The position numbers were made by a program, and so were the translations under genes. This document shows, one piece after another, positions 1 through 7,348 of a stretch of DNA of 50,702 bases. This stretch comes from Acidimicrobiia bacterium. Lineage in GTDB: Bacteria > Actinomycetota > Acidimicrobiia > Acidimicrobiales > Poriferisodalaceae. The stretch is taken from positions 1-50,702 of the forward strand of contig JAJDZE010000151.1 in the NCBI GenBank assembly GCA_022824805.1, written 5' to 3'. Below the pieces are notes generated by a model. The model was not told the origin of the DNA and did not search any database. It worked only from the letters and a program-made list of their open reading frames with translations. Position 1 is the stretch's first letter; each line of letters opens with the position of its first letter.

Positions 1-1
1 G

Positions 2-130
2 GGGCTGTCGCCCGGTCCCGAGGTCGGCGGGGCGATGAAATTCCTGCTGGAGCTGCGCCGCACCGAAGGCGAGCTCGGCCCCGAGGAGGTCCGCCGCCGC
101 CTCGACACCTGGTGGGCCGTCCAAGAATGA
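2..130 (+). CDS. C-terminal end of a probable CCA tRNA nucleotidyltransferase (partial)
   Basis: Only the last 42 codons are inside the window; the frame opens at base 2 and ends at TGA 128-130. The peptide contains SPGPEVGGAMKFLLELRRTE and ends in DTWWAVQE. A PGPEVG-A-FLLELR pattern followed by a short acidic and basic helix is typical of the C-terminal RNA-binding region of actinobacterial CCA-adding enzymes/poly(A) polymerase family proteins, which repair or add the CCA end of tRNAs. None of the catalytic N-terminal part is visible, so the call rests on this tail alone; another protein with a related tail cannot be excluded. Confidence 0.5.
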   Translation, partial: GLSPGPEVGGAMKFLLELRRTEGELGPEEVRRRLDTWWAVQE

Positions 131-183
131 GGGTTGCCGAAATCTCGTTCCCGCAATAGTCAACTCATTGGCACGTTTGTCCT

Positions 184-429
184 ATGGGTGGGACCCACTC
201 CATCGTTATGGGCAACCGCGGACGCATTGTGGTGCCGTCGGAAGTACGTGCACGCGCCGGTCTTGCGGAAGGGACGCCGATGGTGCTGGTGAAGTCCCCC
301 GACGGGCTGGTGCTGCTGACGCGAAGCCAGCTCACCGAACGCGTGCGGCGGAATCTGGCGGGGTTGGATCTGGTCGAGGGGTTGCTCTCGGAGCGGCGAC
401 GCGCAGCGGCACAGGAAGATGCGGCGTGA
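184..429 (+). CDS. AbrB/MazE-type antitoxin (VapB-like)
   Basis: An 81-residue protein whose first half has the swapped-hairpin AbrB pattern: VMGNRGRIVVPSEVRARAGL at about residues 8-27, then a strand around MVLVKSPDGLVLLTR. The C-terminal half is a charged helix (RVRRNLAGLDLVEGLLSERRR), the part that normally binds and neutralises the toxin. Such proteins bind their own promoter and a partner PIN-domain RNase. The stop overlaps the GTG start of the next gene by four bases (GTGA), the usual translational coupling of antitoxin and toxin. The partner is broken, so this is probably an orphaned antitoxin. ATG at 208 is an alternative start, since the fold really begins there. Confidence 0.75.
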   Translation: MGGTHSIVMGNRGRIVVPSEVRARAGLAEGTPMVLVKSPDGLVLLTRSQLTERVRRNLAGLDLVEGLLSERRRAAAQEDAA

Positions 430-587
430 GCGATGTGCTGGACGCATTTGCGCTCTTGGCGTTCGTGAAGGGCGAGACCGGGGCAGAGGTCGTGGAGGAG
501 GCACTGGGCGACGCATCGTGCAGATCCGCTAGCCCACCGAACTACACGCGTGACATACCAATTGCATTACAATTGATGTCAAATTAG
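426..587 (+). pseudogene. Truncated PIN-domain toxin (VapC-like)
   Basis: The GTG start at 426 overlaps the antitoxin stop. The first ~30 codons read VSDVLDAFALLAFVKGETGA, a recognisable PIN-domain start with the first catalytic aspartate (D6) and the A-L-A-F/L-E pattern. Homology then stops. The frame runs through an unrelated stretch and through the palindromic repeat at 540-592, ending at the TAA/TAG-rich edge of that repeat. An intact toxin is about 120-135 residues, so the other acidic catalytic residues are missing. The repeat next to the break suggests that arrival of the Fic cassette removed the 3' end. Confidence 0.7.
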
Positions 588-592
588 TAGTT
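540..592. repeat. 53-bp palindromic repeat, copy 1 (upstream of fic)
   Basis: The element starts AACTAC and ends GTAGTT, with inner arms TGACAT / ATGTCA and CAATTG / CAATTG, so it is an imperfect palindrome from end to end. It matches copy 2 at 2070-2122 at 46 of 53 positions, in the same orientation. Read on the minus strand it contains TTGACATCAATTG, so it could also act as a promoter or operator toward the broken toxin. It is unusually AT-rich for this genome. Confidence 0.8.
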
Positions 593-646
593 GGCTCATC
601 CGCGTTGCGTCGACGCTGCCTTTCTCGCCCCGATGAAAGCCGCTCT

Positions 647-2020
647 GTGAAGATTCCGCAAACTCCTCCCGCCACAGCGTCACTGTTTGAGAACGTGTTG
701 GCAGGGAAGACGATCGATGAGATACAGCAGATCGTGGACCAAGGCCGACCCACAGACGCCAAGGGTCGTTACCTCCACTGGGATGAGATGCGACGGCGCG
801 TCCCACCCGATGGGTTGACACACGAAGCATGGTGGCTGAGCACTTGGCTGAGCCGCCGGGGGCTCCGGCGTTCGCTGCCGCTGCGCGCCCTTGACGGCGC
901 CGGCTTCGGCGTTTGTATGGTCGATGCTGTTTGGGAGTCGCTTCATCGCATCGACCAGGCTGCGGCCGGTGACGTCTTGGCCGACGACCCGGTGATAGCG
1001 CGCGGCAGCCGCAACCGCTACGTCGTCAGTTCGCTCGTGGAGGAGGCAATCGCATCGAGCCAGCTTGAAGGCGCCAGTTCGACGCGATCAGAAGCGAAGC
1101 GAATGCTCCTCACGCAGCGTCCGCCCCGCGATCGCAGTGAACGCATGATCCTGAACAACTACTATGCCATGTCGAGAGCGCGCGATCTGGCGGCCGACGG
1201 ACATCCTTTGACGGTTGACACCGTACGTGAGTTGCACCGGATCCTGGTTGTGGACGCGATCGACGATCCTGCCGATGCGGGTCGCATTCAGAGAGCGGAC
1301 GAAGTCCGGGTCTGGGTCTCTTGGTCCGGCGGCGCACGCGGGGAGCAACGACTGCACACACCGCCGGCCGCGCACGAACTGCCCGAGCGGCTCGAGGCAA
1401 TGTGCGCGTTTGCCAACGGTGTATCCGACGATGGCTTTGTCCACCCCGTCGTGCGAGCGGTGCTGCTGCACTTCTGGCTGGCGTACGACCATCCGTTCGT
1501 AGACGGCAATGGCCGACTTGCCCGATCGCTCTTCTACTGGTCGATGCTGCGTTCGAACTACTGGCTCGCCGAGTACCTGACGGTCTCATCGATTCTGCGG
1601 AAGGCGCCTGCCAAGTACGCGAGATCCTTCCTGCACACAGAGTCCGACAACAATGACTTCACCTACTTCCTGCTGCACCAACTGGACGTCATCGAACGCT
1701 CGATCGGGGCACTGCGCAGCTATGTCAAGTCGAAGCGGCGGGAGGTGCGCGAGGTGGAGGCGCTGCTGGCAGGACGTGCCGACATCAACCATCGGCAGCG
1801 GTCGGTACTCGCCGCAGCACTGCGCGATGCTGACGCTGACTTCGTCATCGCCGCCCACCAGCGAAAGCACTCAGTCACGTACCAGACAGCCCGTACCGAT
1901 CTGCTCGCGCTAGTCGAACTTGACTTCCTCACAATGCGACGCGATGGAAGGTCGTATCGGTTTCTGCCCGCCGCGGAACTACCTGACCGCATCCGCGATC
2001 TGGCGACCTCAAGTCGGTGA
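647..2020 (+). CDS. Fic family protein (probable AMP-transferase) with inhibitory motif
   Basis: The protein has 457 residues from GTG 647; an upstream TTG at 605 is possible but adds a basic stretch with no family similarity. The Fic core motif HPFVDGNGRLAR lies at about residues 282-293, with the catalytic His and the phosphate-binding DGNGR intact. Residues 137-142 (SSQLEG) fit the (S/T)xxxE(G/N) inhibitory motif, placing it with the class II, self-inhibited Fic proteins. A C-terminal region of about 130 residues resembles a winged-helix DNA-binding domain (YQTARTDLLALVELDFL). Fic enzymes transfer AMP, or sometimes other nucleotides, to target-protein hydroxyls. The gene stands alone between two direct repeats and has no visible antitoxin partner, which fits an internally restrained toxin or regulator. 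Confidence 0.88.
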   Translation: MKIPQTPPATASLFENVLAGKTIDEIQQIVDQGRPTDAKGRYLHWDEMRRRVPPDGLTHEAWWLSTWLSRRGLRRSLPLRALDGAGFGVCMVDAVWESLHRIDQAAAGDVLADDPVIARGSRNRYVVSSLVEEAIASSQLEGASSTRSEAKRMLLTQRPPRDRSERMILNNYYAMSRARDLAADGHPLTVDTVRELHRILVVDAIDDPADAGRIQRADEVRVWVSWSGGARGEQRLHTPPAAHELPERLEAMCAFANGVSDDGFVHPVVRAVLLHFWLAYDHPFVDGNGRLARSLFYWSMLRSNYWLAEYLTVSSILRKAPAKYARSFLHTESDNNDFTYFLLHQLDVIERSIGALRSYVKSKRREVREVEALLAGRADINHRQRSVLAAALRDADADFVIAAHQRKHSVTYQTARTDLLALVELDFLTMRRDGRSYRFLPAAELPDRIRDLATSSR

Positions 2021-2069
2021 GCGCAAGAAGCCTCTTGCCGGGGCTGCAAAGGCATCGGCACGCATCGCG

Positions 2070-2122
2070 AACTACATGTGTGAAATACCAATTGAGTTAT
2101 ACTTGATGTCAAATTAGTAGTT
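2070..2122. repeat. 53-bp palindromic repeat, copy 2 (downstream of fic)
   Basis: Direct copy of the element at 540-592: same length, same ends (AACTAC...GTAGTT) and seven substitutions. Four of the substitutions lie in the central 11 bases and three in the left arm, so the right arm is fully conserved. With copy 1 it brackets the fic gene in a unit of about 1.5 kb. Confidence 0.8.
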
Positions 2123-2211
2123 CATGGCTTGATGCGAGTCGACCGGTGCATCGAGTCGGGATCCCTGAGTAGGGGCGACGGCGTCACGCGCTCGCTCTAG
2201 CGTGTGCGCTC

Positions 2212-3033
2212 GTGGAATGGGTTGCGAATCCTGAGGTCTGGATCTCTCTGGTCACGCTGACGGTGCTCGAAATCGTGCTCGGCATCGACAACGTGATCTT
2301 CATCTCGATACTTGCCGGACGGCTGGGCGGGAAGGAGGCCGAGCGCGCCCGCGTGGTCGGCCTGTCGCTGGCCATGGGCATGCGGGTGCTGTTGCTGCTC
2401 GGCATCTCATGGATCGTGCGGCTGACGACGCCGCTGTTCTCGGTGTTCGGCCACGAGCTGTCGGGGCGAGACCTGATCCTGCTGGGCGGCGGGCTGTTCC
2501 TGCTGGGCAAGTCCACGTTCGAGATCCACCACAAGCTTGAGGGTGACGACCACGACGATGCAGGCGACCGGGCAGGCGTCACGTTCACCCGGGTGATCAT
2601 CCAGATCCTCGTGCTCGATCTCGTGTTCAGCCTCGACTCGGTCATCACCGCGGTCGGCATGGCCGACCGGGTGGGCGTGATGATCGCTGCGGTCGTCATT
2701 GCTGTCGGCGTGATGCTGTGGTCGTCAGGGCCGGTGATGCGCTTCGTGGGCAAGCACCCGACGGTGAAGATGCTGGCCCTGGCGTTCCTGCTGCTCATCG
2801 GCATGTCGCTGGTGGCCGAAGGCGCCGAGTTCCACATCCCCAAGGGCTACATCTACTTCGCCATGGGCTTCGCGGTGCTGGTGGAAGCGCTCAACCTGCG
2901 CATGAAGCGCAACCGCCAGTCCAGCACCCCGCCCGTCGAGTTCCACGAACGCCGCCTGCCCGAGCCCGCATCTGCAAATGACGTCGGCGCCGACGCTGAC
3001 ACCCCGGCCGACGATCCAAGCGCTGCGCCCTAG
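2212..3033 (+). CDS. TerC/Alx family integral membrane protein
   Basis: A 273-residue, strongly hydrophobic protein. The N-terminal half has the family hallmark LEIVLGIDNVIFISILAGRL (about residues 19-38) and a second acidic membrane motif, LDLVFSLDSVITAVGM, in the middle. These paired membrane aspartates are the probable metal path. TerC/Alx proteins are linked to manganese export, metal loading of secreted enzymes and tellurite resistance. About seven membrane helices and a short hydrophilic, proline-rich tail are visible. The start is GTG (VEWVANPEVW). It converges on the flotillin gene with only six bases between the two stop codons. Confidence 0.9.
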   Translation: MEWVANPEVWISLVTLTVLEIVLGIDNVIFISILAGRLGGKEAERARVVGLSLAMGMRVLLLLGISWIVRLTTPLFSVFGHELSGRDLILLGGGLFLLGKSTFEIHHKLEGDDHDDAGDRAGVTFTRVIIQILVLDLVFSLDSVITAVGMADRVGVMIAAVVIAVGVMLWSSGPVMRFVGKHPTVKMLALAFLLLIGMSLVAEGAEFHIPKGYIYFAMGFAVLVEALNLRMKRNRQSSTPPVEFHERRLPEPASANDVGADADTPADDPSAAP

Positions 3034-3039
3034 GCGGCC

Positions 3040-4500
3040 CTAGGCGTCGGTGCTGCCGTCGTCCTCGTCGGCCACCTCTGCCTCGGTGACGTCTACGCCC
3101 GCTGAGCGTTCACGAAGCTGTTCGGCAATCTGACGCAGCCGCTCGACGGTGTCTGCATTGTCGAGCTCGCCCAAGAACTCCGGCAGCCGGATGCCGGCCT
3201 GGCTGGCGACCTCGTGCAGCGGGGGAAGCGCCCCGATCAGACCGGAGATGAAGTTGGCGGTGGTGCCGTTCTCGCCATTGGGACCGCCGCCCGAATCCCA
3301 CACGGTGATCTTGTCAATCTGCAAGTTTGAGATTGCCTTCACCTGCTCGGCCACGAGGTTCGGCAGTTGCTCGGCGACCAGCAGCAGCGCTGCTTCTGGC
3401 GCTGCACCGCCGCTGGCGGCCACCAGCGCGCCCAAGCCCTCGGCTCGCCGCGTCAGCAACGCCAGCAGACCCATGGCCTCGGCTTCCATCAACAGCCGCT
3501 GACCGTCGGCCTCACCCGACTTGACCAGCCGGATCCGGTCTGCCTCGGCTTCGGCGAGCGTGCGGACTCGCTCGCGCTCCACCTGAGCCGGCACCACGAT
3601 GTCGGCGTCCTGGGAAGCCTTGTCGCGCTGGGCGCGAGCCTGCTCGGCCTCAGCCTCGGCGGCGAACGACTCCTGCTCGGCCTGAGCCTGGCTGACACGC
3701 TCTGCCGCCAGCGCCGCTCGCTCAGCCTCGGCCTCCTGCTGCCGGCGCACGCTGTCGGAGCGAGCGACCACCACCTGCGATTCGTTCTCGCCCTCGGTGG
3801 CCGTGGCGTTGGCCTGCGCAACCCGGATGCGCTGCTCCCGCTGCGCCTCGGCGGCACCGATGTCGCCGTCGCGCTCCTGCTCCGCCACCTTGATCTTGGC
3901 TTCGTTGATGGCCCGAGCGGCGGCCTCGCGACCCAGCGCGTCGATGTACCCCGACTCGTCGGTGATGTCCTGGATGTTGACGTTGATGAGGCGCAGGCCG
4001 ACCTTGCGCAACTCGAGTTCGAGCGACTCGGTGATATTGGTGATGAGCTGTTCCCGGTCGGCGTTGATCTGCTCGATCGGCATGGTGGCGATCACCACGC
4101 GCATCTGCCCGAAGATGATGTCGCGAGCCAGGTTCTCGATGTCCAGCAGCGAAAGTCCCAGCAGCCGCTCGGCAGCGTTCTGCATGACGCCGGGCTCAGT
4201 GGAGATGCCGACGGTGAATGTCGCCGGCGTATTGACCCGGATGTTCTGCTGTGAGAGCGCCCCTTGGAGCTTGATCTCGATCGGGATCGGCGTCAGGTCC
4301 AAGTAGGCGTAGCCCTGAACGATCGGCCATACCAAGGTGCCGCCGCCGTGCAGGCACCGCGCCGACTGTCCTTCGCCGCCGACTCGCCCGTAGACCACCA
4401 GGATCCTGTCGGAGGGGCAGCGCTTGTAGCGCGAGGAGATCCACAGCAGGGCGATCAGGAAGATGGCGAAGAGACCACCTGCCAGTGCGATGACGGCCAT
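3040..4500 (-). CDS. Flotillin-like SPFH/band-7 membrane scaffold protein
   Basis: This 486-residue protein starts with one membrane helix (residues about 3-23). An SPFH domain follows to about residue 190 (QNIRVNTPATFTVGI; LARDIIFGQMRVVIA). A long alanine/glutamate/glutamine-rich coiled coil covers about residues 195-345 and a flotillin C-terminal region follows. The tail ends in an acidic run. Flotillins form large membrane rings that organise lipid and protein domains. The NfeD-type gene lies directly upstream on the same strand (64-base gap), as in the Bacillus yuaF-yuaG arrangement, so the two products probably act together. It ends in TAG. Confidence 0.9.
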   Translation of the reverse strand: MAVIALAGGLFAIFLIALLWISSRYKRCPSDRILVVYGRVGGEGQSARCLHGGGTLVWPIVQGYAYLDLTPIPIEIKLQGALSQQNIRVNTPATFTVGISTEPGVMQNAAERLLGLSLLDIENLARDIIFGQMRVVIATMPIEQINADREQLITNITESLELELRKVGLRLINVNIQDITDESGYIDALGREAAARAINEAKIKVAEQERDGDIGAAEAQREQRIRVAQANATATEGENESQVVVARSDSVRRQQEAEAERAALAAERVSQAQAEQESFAAEAEAEQARAQRDKASQDADIVVPAQVERERVRTLAEAEADRIRLVKSGEADGQRLLMEAEAMGLLALLTRRAEGLGALVAASGGAAPEAALLLVAEQLPNLVAEQVKAISNLQIDKITVWDSGGGPNGENGTTANFISGLIGALPPLHEVASQAGIRLPEFLGELDNADTVERLRQIAEQLRERSAGVDVTEAEVADEDDGSTDA

Positions 4501-4564
4501 GACTACCTCTCAGTCGTTTGCCTTTGGGACCGCGTGAGCGATCCAGTTGTTGCGGTCGCGCAGG

Positions 4565-5113
4565 CTAACGAGGCGCTACCAGCACGGTTCCGGGATCGAC
4601 GAGGTCGATCACTTCCACCCTGGTCGGCGGCGGCAGGTCGTCGTCGGCCTCGGTGTACGCATCGATGACGCGCATGCGGCCCTGTACCAGCACCTCGACC
4701 TTGCCCGGCCCGCCACGGTTTGCGGCGATGGTGAGATACACGGTGCCGTGCTTTCCGACGGCGGACTGGTAGTCGATCGATCCGCTCTCGCCGAGCTTCG
4801 CGAACGAGCGCCACAAGAAACCGACACCCAGGAAGACGGCGAACGCCACGATGAGCGCGACCACCACGGCGAGCACCGTGGACTGATCGCCCTGCTTCAT
4901 GAGCACGCCGGTCCAACCGAAAGCGAACGCGAACGCGATCAGTGATCGGATGGACAGGAATCCGCCGCCGGCGTCGTCCTCTCCGACCTCGAAGTCGTCG
5001 CCGATTCCGAAGGCCAGCAGGACCAACTGCATGAGGAGGAAGAAGCTGGCGATGAACCCGATGGCATAGAAGATCTGCAGATCGCCGGTGAGAGATTGCC
5101 ACCAGTCGCCCAT
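4565..5113 (-). CDS. NfeD-family membrane protein with C-terminal OB fold, flotillin partner
   Basis: The 182 residues comprise three membrane helices (about 15-37, 53-72 and 79-101), then a soluble part of about 75 residues rich in beta strands (SAVGKHGTVYLTIAA; GKVEVLVQGRMRVIDAYTEA). This is the OB-like fold of NfeD/YuaF proteins. There is no ClpP-class protease domain, so it is the short form. It is the first gene of a two-gene operon with the flotillin gene. Short NfeD proteins sit with flotillins in membrane microdomains; the OB domain probably mediates protein contacts. Confidence 0.8.
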   Translation of the reverse strand: MGDWWQSLTGDLQIFYAIGFIASFFLLMQLVLLAFGIGDDFEVGEDDAGGGFLSIRSLIAFAFAFGWTGVLMKQGDQSTVLAVVVALIVAFAVFLGVGFLWRSFAKLGESGSIDYQSAVGKHGTVYLTIAANRGGPGKVEVLVQGRMRVIDAYTEADDDLPPPTRVEVIDLVDPGTVLVAPR

Positions 5114-5179
5114 CAGATCCTCCCCCTAGGCACTCTACGGGCTGGCCGCAGCCGAGAGATCGGCGGTAGGCGATGTGAC

Positions 5180-5671
5180 TCAGGCGACGCGGCGTTCGGT
5201 CAGGCCGCCGGCCGGCGTCCAGGTTTCGACGACGAGTTGCTGACCGTCGACGCGCACCAGCACGGCCCGGGCGATCCTCACGGTGAACAGGGCCATCGGG
5301 GTCGCGTCGTCGATCTCGTGATGGTGCCCGCGCATGAAGGTCTCGAGCTGGGAAGCGTCGGCTGGCAGCGCCGTGCCCTCGATGCGGGCATCGCCTGCTT
5401 TCAGTTCCCCGCTCTCGGGCGCTGAGTGCAGACCGAACCTGGGATCGCGCCGCAGATCGGCGGCCTTTGTCGAGTTGCGGTCCATCCCCAGCCAGAGATG
5501 GCCATCGCGGATCGGGGCTTCCATGCCGGACATGCGCGGCGAGCCGTCGGCGCGGATCGTGGCCATCACTGCGTGCAGGTGGCTCTCGAAGCGCCGCTGG
5601 ATGCGTGCGGCCAATTCCGGGCTGGCCGCAGCAAACACTTCCCAGCTCACGTCGCCGCGCTGCGCGCCCAT
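5180..5671 (-). CDS. Pyridoxamine 5'-phosphate oxidase-like FMN-binding protein
   Basis: The chosen start at 5671 follows a strong ribosome-binding site (GGAGGTGACCC-ATG) and gives 163 residues; the open frame upstream lacks family similarity. The protein has the split-barrel pattern of the PNPOx-like superfamily: HAVMATIRADGSPRMSGMEA at about residues 30-50, HLWLGMDRNSTKAADLRRDP, and a final strand region with the sequence VLVRVDGQQLVVETWTP. Members bind FMN or F420 and reduce or oxidise small molecules; the substrate cannot be told from the sequence. The gene is divergent from the sugar dehydrogenase. Confidence 0.75.
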   Translation of the reverse strand: MGAQRGDVSWEVFAAASPELAARIQRRFESHLHAVMATIRADGSPRMSGMEAPIRDGHLWLGMDRNSTKAADLRRDPRFGLHSAPESGELKAGDARIEGTALPADASQLETFMRGHHHEIDDATPMALFTVRIARAVLVRVDGQQLVVETWTPAGGLTERRVA

Positions 5672-5828
5672 CGGGTCACCTCCGCTGTCCGTCCTGCGTG
5701 ATTGTGTACCAGCGCTGTGGGTCCGGTCGGCCACTGTGAGGCCGGCACGTACGGCGACTGAGCGATCCGGGCACTCCGGCGGCCGGCCCGCGTGAGGTTG
5801 CGCTCGTGCTGTCGGTACCTTCGCCGAG

Positions 5829-7169
5829 GTGAGACCGGCACGCACGGCAGTGATCGTTGCAGTGGGAGTGCTTCTGGCCGGAGGATGCGGCGTCGGCCGC
5901 GGCGAGCTCGAGGGGAGGACTGTCGACGGGCAGGTCGATCCGGCGTTTGCAGGCACGACACCGGTCGTGACGGCACCGCCCGCGCTGCGGACCGTCCCGC
6001 CCACCAGCACGACGGGCAGCCCGTCGGCGACGACGCCGCAGACGAGCGCGCCGTCGGCCGGTGACGTTGAGCCATCGCTTACAGAGACACGGTTCGAGCT
6101 GGTGCCGGTGGCCGAAATCGAAGCGCCAGTCGCGCTGGCTGCCCGGCCCGGGACGGGCCAACGATATGTGGCGACGCTGACCGGTCAGGTGTGGCTGCTG
6201 GACCCCGCCGACGGCCCCCACGCCGGGGGTGGGGCCGATGCCGGCGCCGCTGCGCAGCTCGTGGCCGACGTCGGTTCGAGAGTCAGCCAAGGGTGCGAGA
6301 ACGGGCTGCTGGGCATTGCCTTCTCGCCCGACGGTGACCAGCTCTACCTCAGCTACACCGACACCGCCCGCAACAGCCGGATCGCCCTGATGCCGATGGA
6401 CGGCGAGACGCCCCAGGCCGGCAGGCGCCGGGTGCTGCTGGCGCTCGATCAGCCGGCGTGCAACCACAACGGCGGCGACGTGGCGTTCGGGCCCGACGGC
6501 AATCTGTGGATCGGCTTCGGCGACGGCGGCGGCGCAGACGACGTCTTCGGCCAGGGCCAGGATCGCTCCACGCTGCTGGCCACGATGGCTCGCATCGACC
6601 CGAACCCCGCCTCCGGACAGGGCTACGGAATTCCCGCGGGCAACCCGTTCCCCTCCGGCGACGCACCCGAAGTGTGGGCCTACGGCGCCCGCAACCCGTG
6701 GCGCTTCTCGTTCGACCGGCTCACCGGCGACCTCTGGATCGCCGACGTCGGCCAGAACCGCATCGAGGAGATCCACGTGCTGCCCGCCGCAGATGGATGG
6801 CTGCCGGGGGCCAACCTGGGCTGGCCGCTGTTCGAAGGCAACGAGCGCTTCAGCGGCAGCGAGACGCCCCCCGATCTCGTCTTCCCCGTCTACACCTACA
6901 CCCACGACGACGGCTGTTCGGTCACCGGCGGCTACGTCTACCGTGGCAGCGCCATCGCGGCGCTGCAAGGCGCCTACGTGTTCGGCGACTACTGCACAGG
7001 AGACCTGTGGGGCCTCGTCCGCGACCCCGACGGCACGGCCGAGCGCATCGATCTCGGCGTTTCCGTGCCACGCAACTCGCTCGTGTCCTTCGGCGAGGAC
7101 GCCGACGGCGAGCTCTACGCGCTCAGTGCCGCCGGAACAGTGTCTCGGCTCGAACCCGCAGCGCCATAG
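5829..7169 (+). CDS. Secreted lipoprotein, PQQ-dependent sugar dehydrogenase family
   Basis: A 446-residue protein with a lipoprotein signal: basic start, hydrophobic stretch and lipobox LAGG-C20. A Thr/Pro/Ser-rich linker follows to about residue 75. The rest is the six-bladed propeller of soluble aldose/sorbosone dehydrogenases: ARPGTGQRYVATLTGQVWLL, GLLGIAFSPDG, the NHNGGDVAFGPDGNLWIGFGDGG block, YGARNPWRFSFD, IADVGQNRIEEI, and GGYVYRG near the end. These enzymes oxidise sugars outside the membrane using PQQ and pass electrons to the respiratory chain or dyes. Start is GTG at 5829; the stop is TAG. No PQQ biosynthesis genes are in the window. Confidence 0.88.
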   Translation: MRPARTAVIVAVGVLLAGGCGVGRGELEGRTVDGQVDPAFAGTTPVVTAPPALRTVPPTSTTGSPSATTPQTSAPSAGDVEPSLTETRFELVPVAEIEAPVALAARPGTGQRYVATLTGQVWLLDPADGPHAGGGADAGAAAQLVADVGSRVSQGCENGLLGIAFSPDGDQLYLSYTDTARNSRIALMPMDGETPQAGRRRVLLALDQPACNHNGGDVAFGPDGNLWIGFGDGGGADDVFGQGQDRSTLLATMARIDPNPASGQGYGIPAGNPFPSGDAPEVWAYGARNPWRFSFDRLTGDLWIADVGQNRIEEIHVLPAADGWLPGANLGWPLFEGNERFSGSETPPDLVFPVYTYTHDDGCSVTGGYVYRGSAIAALQGAYVFGDYCTGDLWGLVRDPDGTAERIDLGVSVPRNSLVSFGEDADGELYALSAAGTVSRLEPAAP

Positions 7170-7348
7170 CTGCCGAGGCCCATCAAGCGGCACTGCCCCA
7201 CGCACGCAACCGTATTTGTACTCAGCGGTGGATGTCGGGGACAGCGAGGTGGGTGAGTTCACGTCTGCCGCAGCGGTGATCGGGCACAATAGGTTCGTTC
7301 ACGGCGCTTCCCTGTCGCGCGAGCGATGCCCGCGACGAAAGGACCTGA

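Noticed and set aside
2123-2211. Possible manganese riboswitch upstream of terC
   Set aside because: CCTGAGTAGGGG recalls part of the yybP-ykoY core, but the paired stems and second conserved loop are not visible in 90 bases.
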